This document shows positions 4,631 to 5,983 of a stretch of DNA of 5,983 nucleotides, in pieces. The position numbers were made by a program, and so were the translations under genes. The notes beneath the pieces are model-generated. The model had not been told where the DNA came from and did not search any database. It saw nothing but the letters and a program-made list of their open reading frames with translations. This stretch comes from Nitrospinota bacterium (lineage in GTDB: Bacteria; JAUXIQ01): contig JAUXIQ010000142.1 of NCBI GenBank assembly GCA_030620925.1, positions 1 through 5,983 of the forward strand, given 5' to 3'. How positions within the stretch are numbered: position 1 is the stretch's first letter; every line of letters starts with the position of its first letter.

Positions 4631-5656
4631 TCAAATCGTGTGTGCTATAATAAAGTCTCTCACGTCGTCGTCGATAAAGACGGCCCTGTTGCCCCTCCCG
4701 CCGAGGCTGCGGGCCGATATATGAATGCCGACCAGGACGCGGCCGCCCTTGCTGGGGTGGCGCCTCACCCAGACGGGGCTCCCGCTGTGCCCGCCACAGG
4801 TGTCGTTCAAATAAGAGAGTATGCCAGTAGCCCTATGAAGCCTCACCGTCTGGTTGTAAGAACGGTACTGGTACGTTCCGCATAACGGGCTCCGGCCCGG
4901 GGCATCGAAGCCCCGCGCAGCGCAGCTGCGTCGCGACGCCGAGGAGCGGCACCCGAGTAGTCGTCCTCTCCGTCTCGCCCTTCGCATGCTCGCGGGACGG
5001 CCCGGGTCTGCCAGGTCCCCCGGATAACCGGAGATGTTAACCTTCAGCACGCCCGCCCTCAGCGGAAGCGGGCCGGTGAGCATGCTTGTACCGGTGCTGC
5101 CTCCGGGTCCGGGCCTGTAGGTACGGCCCCAGTCGCCAACGGTGTTTCCGAGAGGGTCATCCAGATGGATAATGGCGTAGTCGGTCTGGGTTGTCGGTTC
5201 ATAAATGTTGGCACCAACGGGCAGTTCACTGTTGCGCACCCCGCTGCGGCCAAACGGGGAGGTCGCCCCGTTGCGCCCCGGGATTACCCGCAATCTCGCA
5301 TCAGGAATTTTATTGTCATCTTCATCATGCAGGACATGCCCGGCGGTCAGCACGGTTCTGGGGCCTATGAGTGTGCCGGTGCCCCACGGTATCCAGTCGC
5401 CAACATCGGGGTGGTTCACTTCGATGCTGCAGATGTAGCGGAAGGGCACCCGGGTCGTATGCAAAATGGGCCTGCGCGTGTCCACCCCCAATATCTCGCG
5501 CTCATAAGCGTTATCGGCCCCGCCGAAGCCGCCGTATATCTCCGAATCTTCGTCCGGGAGCTCATCGCTCAGGAACTCATCGAAGATCTCCTTGGAGGGG
5601 TAGAGATCATCAAAGCCTCCTACCTCCTTCTGTCTATTGCCTGAACAGCATGTCAT
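4631..5656 (-). CDS. V8/glutamyl-endopeptidase-like trypsin-fold serine protease with an in-frame insert
   Basis: A 341-residue chymotrypsin-fold serine protease most like bacterial glutamyl endopeptidases (S1B-type). The triad is readable: H107 in TAGHVL, D159 in TDYAIIHL and S291 in GGHSGSPVW. GIH (310-312) near the C-terminus corresponds to the histidine-containing S1 pocket of V8-type enzymes, so cleavage after Glu or Asp is plausible. No signal peptide or membrane segment is present. The first 60 residues are acidic and low-complexity (residues 26-40 especially) and may be a pro-segment. Residues about 218-254 are an arginine-rich stretch (MRRARRRGR and nearby) unlike the family; the DNA shows it to be a repeat-bounded insert. 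The ATG at 5656 follows a very strong AGGAGGTGG site and overlaps the upstream stop by four bases (ATGA), so translation is coupled. Whether the insert leaves the enzyme active cannot be told. Confidence 0.9.
   Translation of the reverse strand: MTCCSGNRQKEVGGFDDLYPSKEIFDEFLSDELPDEDSEIYGGFGGADNAYEREILGVDTRRPILHTTRVPFRYICSIEVNHPDVGDWIPWGTGTLIGPRTVLTAGHVLHDEDDNKIPDARLRVIPGRNGATSPFGRSGVRNSELPVGANIYEPTTQTDYAIIHLDDPLGNTVGDWGRTYRPGPGGSTGTSMLTGPLPLRAGVLKVNISGYPGDLADPGRPASMRRARRRGRLLGCRSSASRRSCAARGFDAPGRSPLCGTYQYRSYNQTVRLHRATGILSYLNDTCGGHSGSPVWVRRHPSKGGRVLVGIHISARSLGGRGNRAVFIDDDVRDFIIAHTI
4893..5006. repeat. Palindrome-rich in-frame insert bounded by 9-bp direct repeats
   Basis: CGGCCCGGG occurs at 4893-4901 and 4998-5006, in the same orientation and 105 bases apart (35 codons), so the insert keeps the protease frame. 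Inside it are a hairpin with 6-bp arms and an ATCGAA loop (4898-4915), the perfect 10-base palindrome CGCAGCTGCG (4921-4930) and the perfect 12-base palindrome GCGTCGCGACGC (4928-4939). The 4916-4935 region can also fold as a larger imperfect hairpin. The translated insert is Arg-rich and low-complexity. This fits a small palindromic repeat element with a target-site duplication, comparable in style to the in-frame palindromic elements known from Rickettsia, but no relation to that family is shown. Confidence 0.55.
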
Positions 5657-5983
5657 CTTCCACCTCCTATTCGTAGAGTTGCACCATTTACGCTTCTTAT
5701 CGATGCGGCTTTAGCGAGAGCTTGCACCGCACGGTCGATATCTTCCGGGGCGTGGGCAGCCGTGATGATAAAGCTGATCTTCGCACCGCCTCCGCCCCCG
5801 CTCGTCAGAACCGTCCTGACCCCGGCGTCCGACAGCCGCCCGTAAAGAGAGACGGCATCGAGGCCCGGTACCGGTGCAAGCGTCTGTACGGGAAACAGTC
5901 CGCCGGTGCAGGAGAAGCCCGCGGTCTTAAGCCGGCCCCTGAAGTGCCGGATGAGCCGGAGCAGCCGCGACCTCAAGCGCTCC
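5653..5983 (-). CDS. C-terminal part of a BioF-like PLP enzyme (alpha-oxoamine synthase fold), cut by window edge
   Basis: This is the last roughly 110 codons of a gene that enters from beyond the right edge; the frame stays open to 5983. The sequence matches the C-terminal small domain of fold-type I PLP enzymes of the 8-amino-7-oxononanoate synthase / glycine C-acetyltransferase group. It shows GLFPVQTL, then a helix with L-x-DAGVRT, then ISFIITAAH and EDIDRAVQALAKA. In typical members the strand before the AAH motif carries an arginine (about L-R-I-S-L-S-A-A-H) that holds the amino-acid carboxylate; here the aligned residue seems to be serine (ISFIITAAH). The PLP lysine and N-terminus are outside the window. 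Its final codons (GGA GGT GGA AGA TGA) also form the ribosome binding site of the protease. Family level is likely; the reaction is unknown, and another class I/II aminotransferase-fold enzyme is possible. Confidence 0.75.
   Translation of the reverse strand, partial: ERLRSRLLRLIRHFRGRLKTAGFSCTGGLFPVQTLAPVPGLDAVSLYGRLSDAGVRTVLTSGGGGGAKISFIITAAHAPEDIDRAVQALAKAASIRSVNGATLRIGGGR
5660..5668 (-). promoter_or_regulatory. Strong ribosome binding site for the protease, inside the upstream gene
   Basis: AGGAGGTGG on the minus strand, with the GGAGG core six bases before the protease ATG (5656). It is embedded in the last codons of the BioF-like gene and encodes its C-terminal glycines, tying the two genes into one transcript and fixing the protease start. 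Confidence 0.8.

Noticed and set aside
4893-5006. The palindromic stretch as a frameshift or assembly error in the protease
   Set aside because: The frame is identical on both sides, the catalytic serine motif follows in the same frame, and the exact 105-base repeat period explains the segment better.
3343-5676. Plus-strand ORFs of 77 to 159 codons opposite the operon
   Set aside because: They are shadows created by high-GC codon bias opposite well-supported M20 and protease genes.
1-5983. CRISPR array, rRNA or intact tRNA gene
   Set aside because: No regularly spaced repeats, rRNA-like blocks or complete cloverleaf were found on either strand.

Overview
The window reads as a piece of a bacterial chromosome. 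The regulator type (a sigma-54 enhancer-binding protein with a Fis-like DNA-binding tail) and the tightly packed operon suggest a Gram-negative-type lineage such as Desulfobacterota, Nitrospirota or another proteobacteria-like group. The species cannot be named from the sequence alone.

There are three zones. (1) Positions 1 to about 880 are AT-rich and contain no credible protein gene. This zone carries a terminator-like hairpin, two imperfect direct copies of a tRNA 3' half (about 280-322 and 402-443, both reading leftwards), a short TTTATCAC direct repeat, and then a good housekeeping-type promoter (666-695) with symmetric sequences around it and a leader of about 180 bases. The tRNA 3' halves look like attachment-site scars of integrative elements. 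(2) Positions 883-2280 (+) encode one complete sigma-54 activator with a degenerate receiver-like N-terminus, an intact AAA+ core and a C-terminal helix-turn-helix. It is followed at once by a strong ribosome binding site and the start of what looks like a small decayed gene (2291-2386). (3) Positions 2341-5983 are visibly GC-richer and hold four closely packed genes on the minus strand. In order of transcription these are the C-terminus of a BioF-like PLP enzyme (cut by the window edge), a V8/glutamyl-endopeptidase-like serine protease, an M20 metallopeptidase, and a TIM-barrel amidohydrolase.

The minus-strand genes overlap by four bases or lie within about 30 bases of each other and have good ribosome binding sites, so they are most likely one operon. 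An endoprotease, a dipeptidase-type exopeptidase, an amidohydrolase and an alpha-oxoamine-synthase-fold PLP enzyme together suggest a peptide or acyl-amino-acid processing pathway. This is inference, and the first genes of the operon lie beyond the right edge.

The most striking local signal is in the protease gene. A 9-base direct repeat (4893-4901 and 4998-5006, period 105 bases) brackets a palindrome-rich, arginine-coding insert that keeps the reading frame, just ahead of the catalytic serine. It looks like a small palindromic repeat element inserted in frame. The sigma-54 activator converges with the operon and has no recognisable sigma-54 promoter target in the window, so no link between the two is shown.
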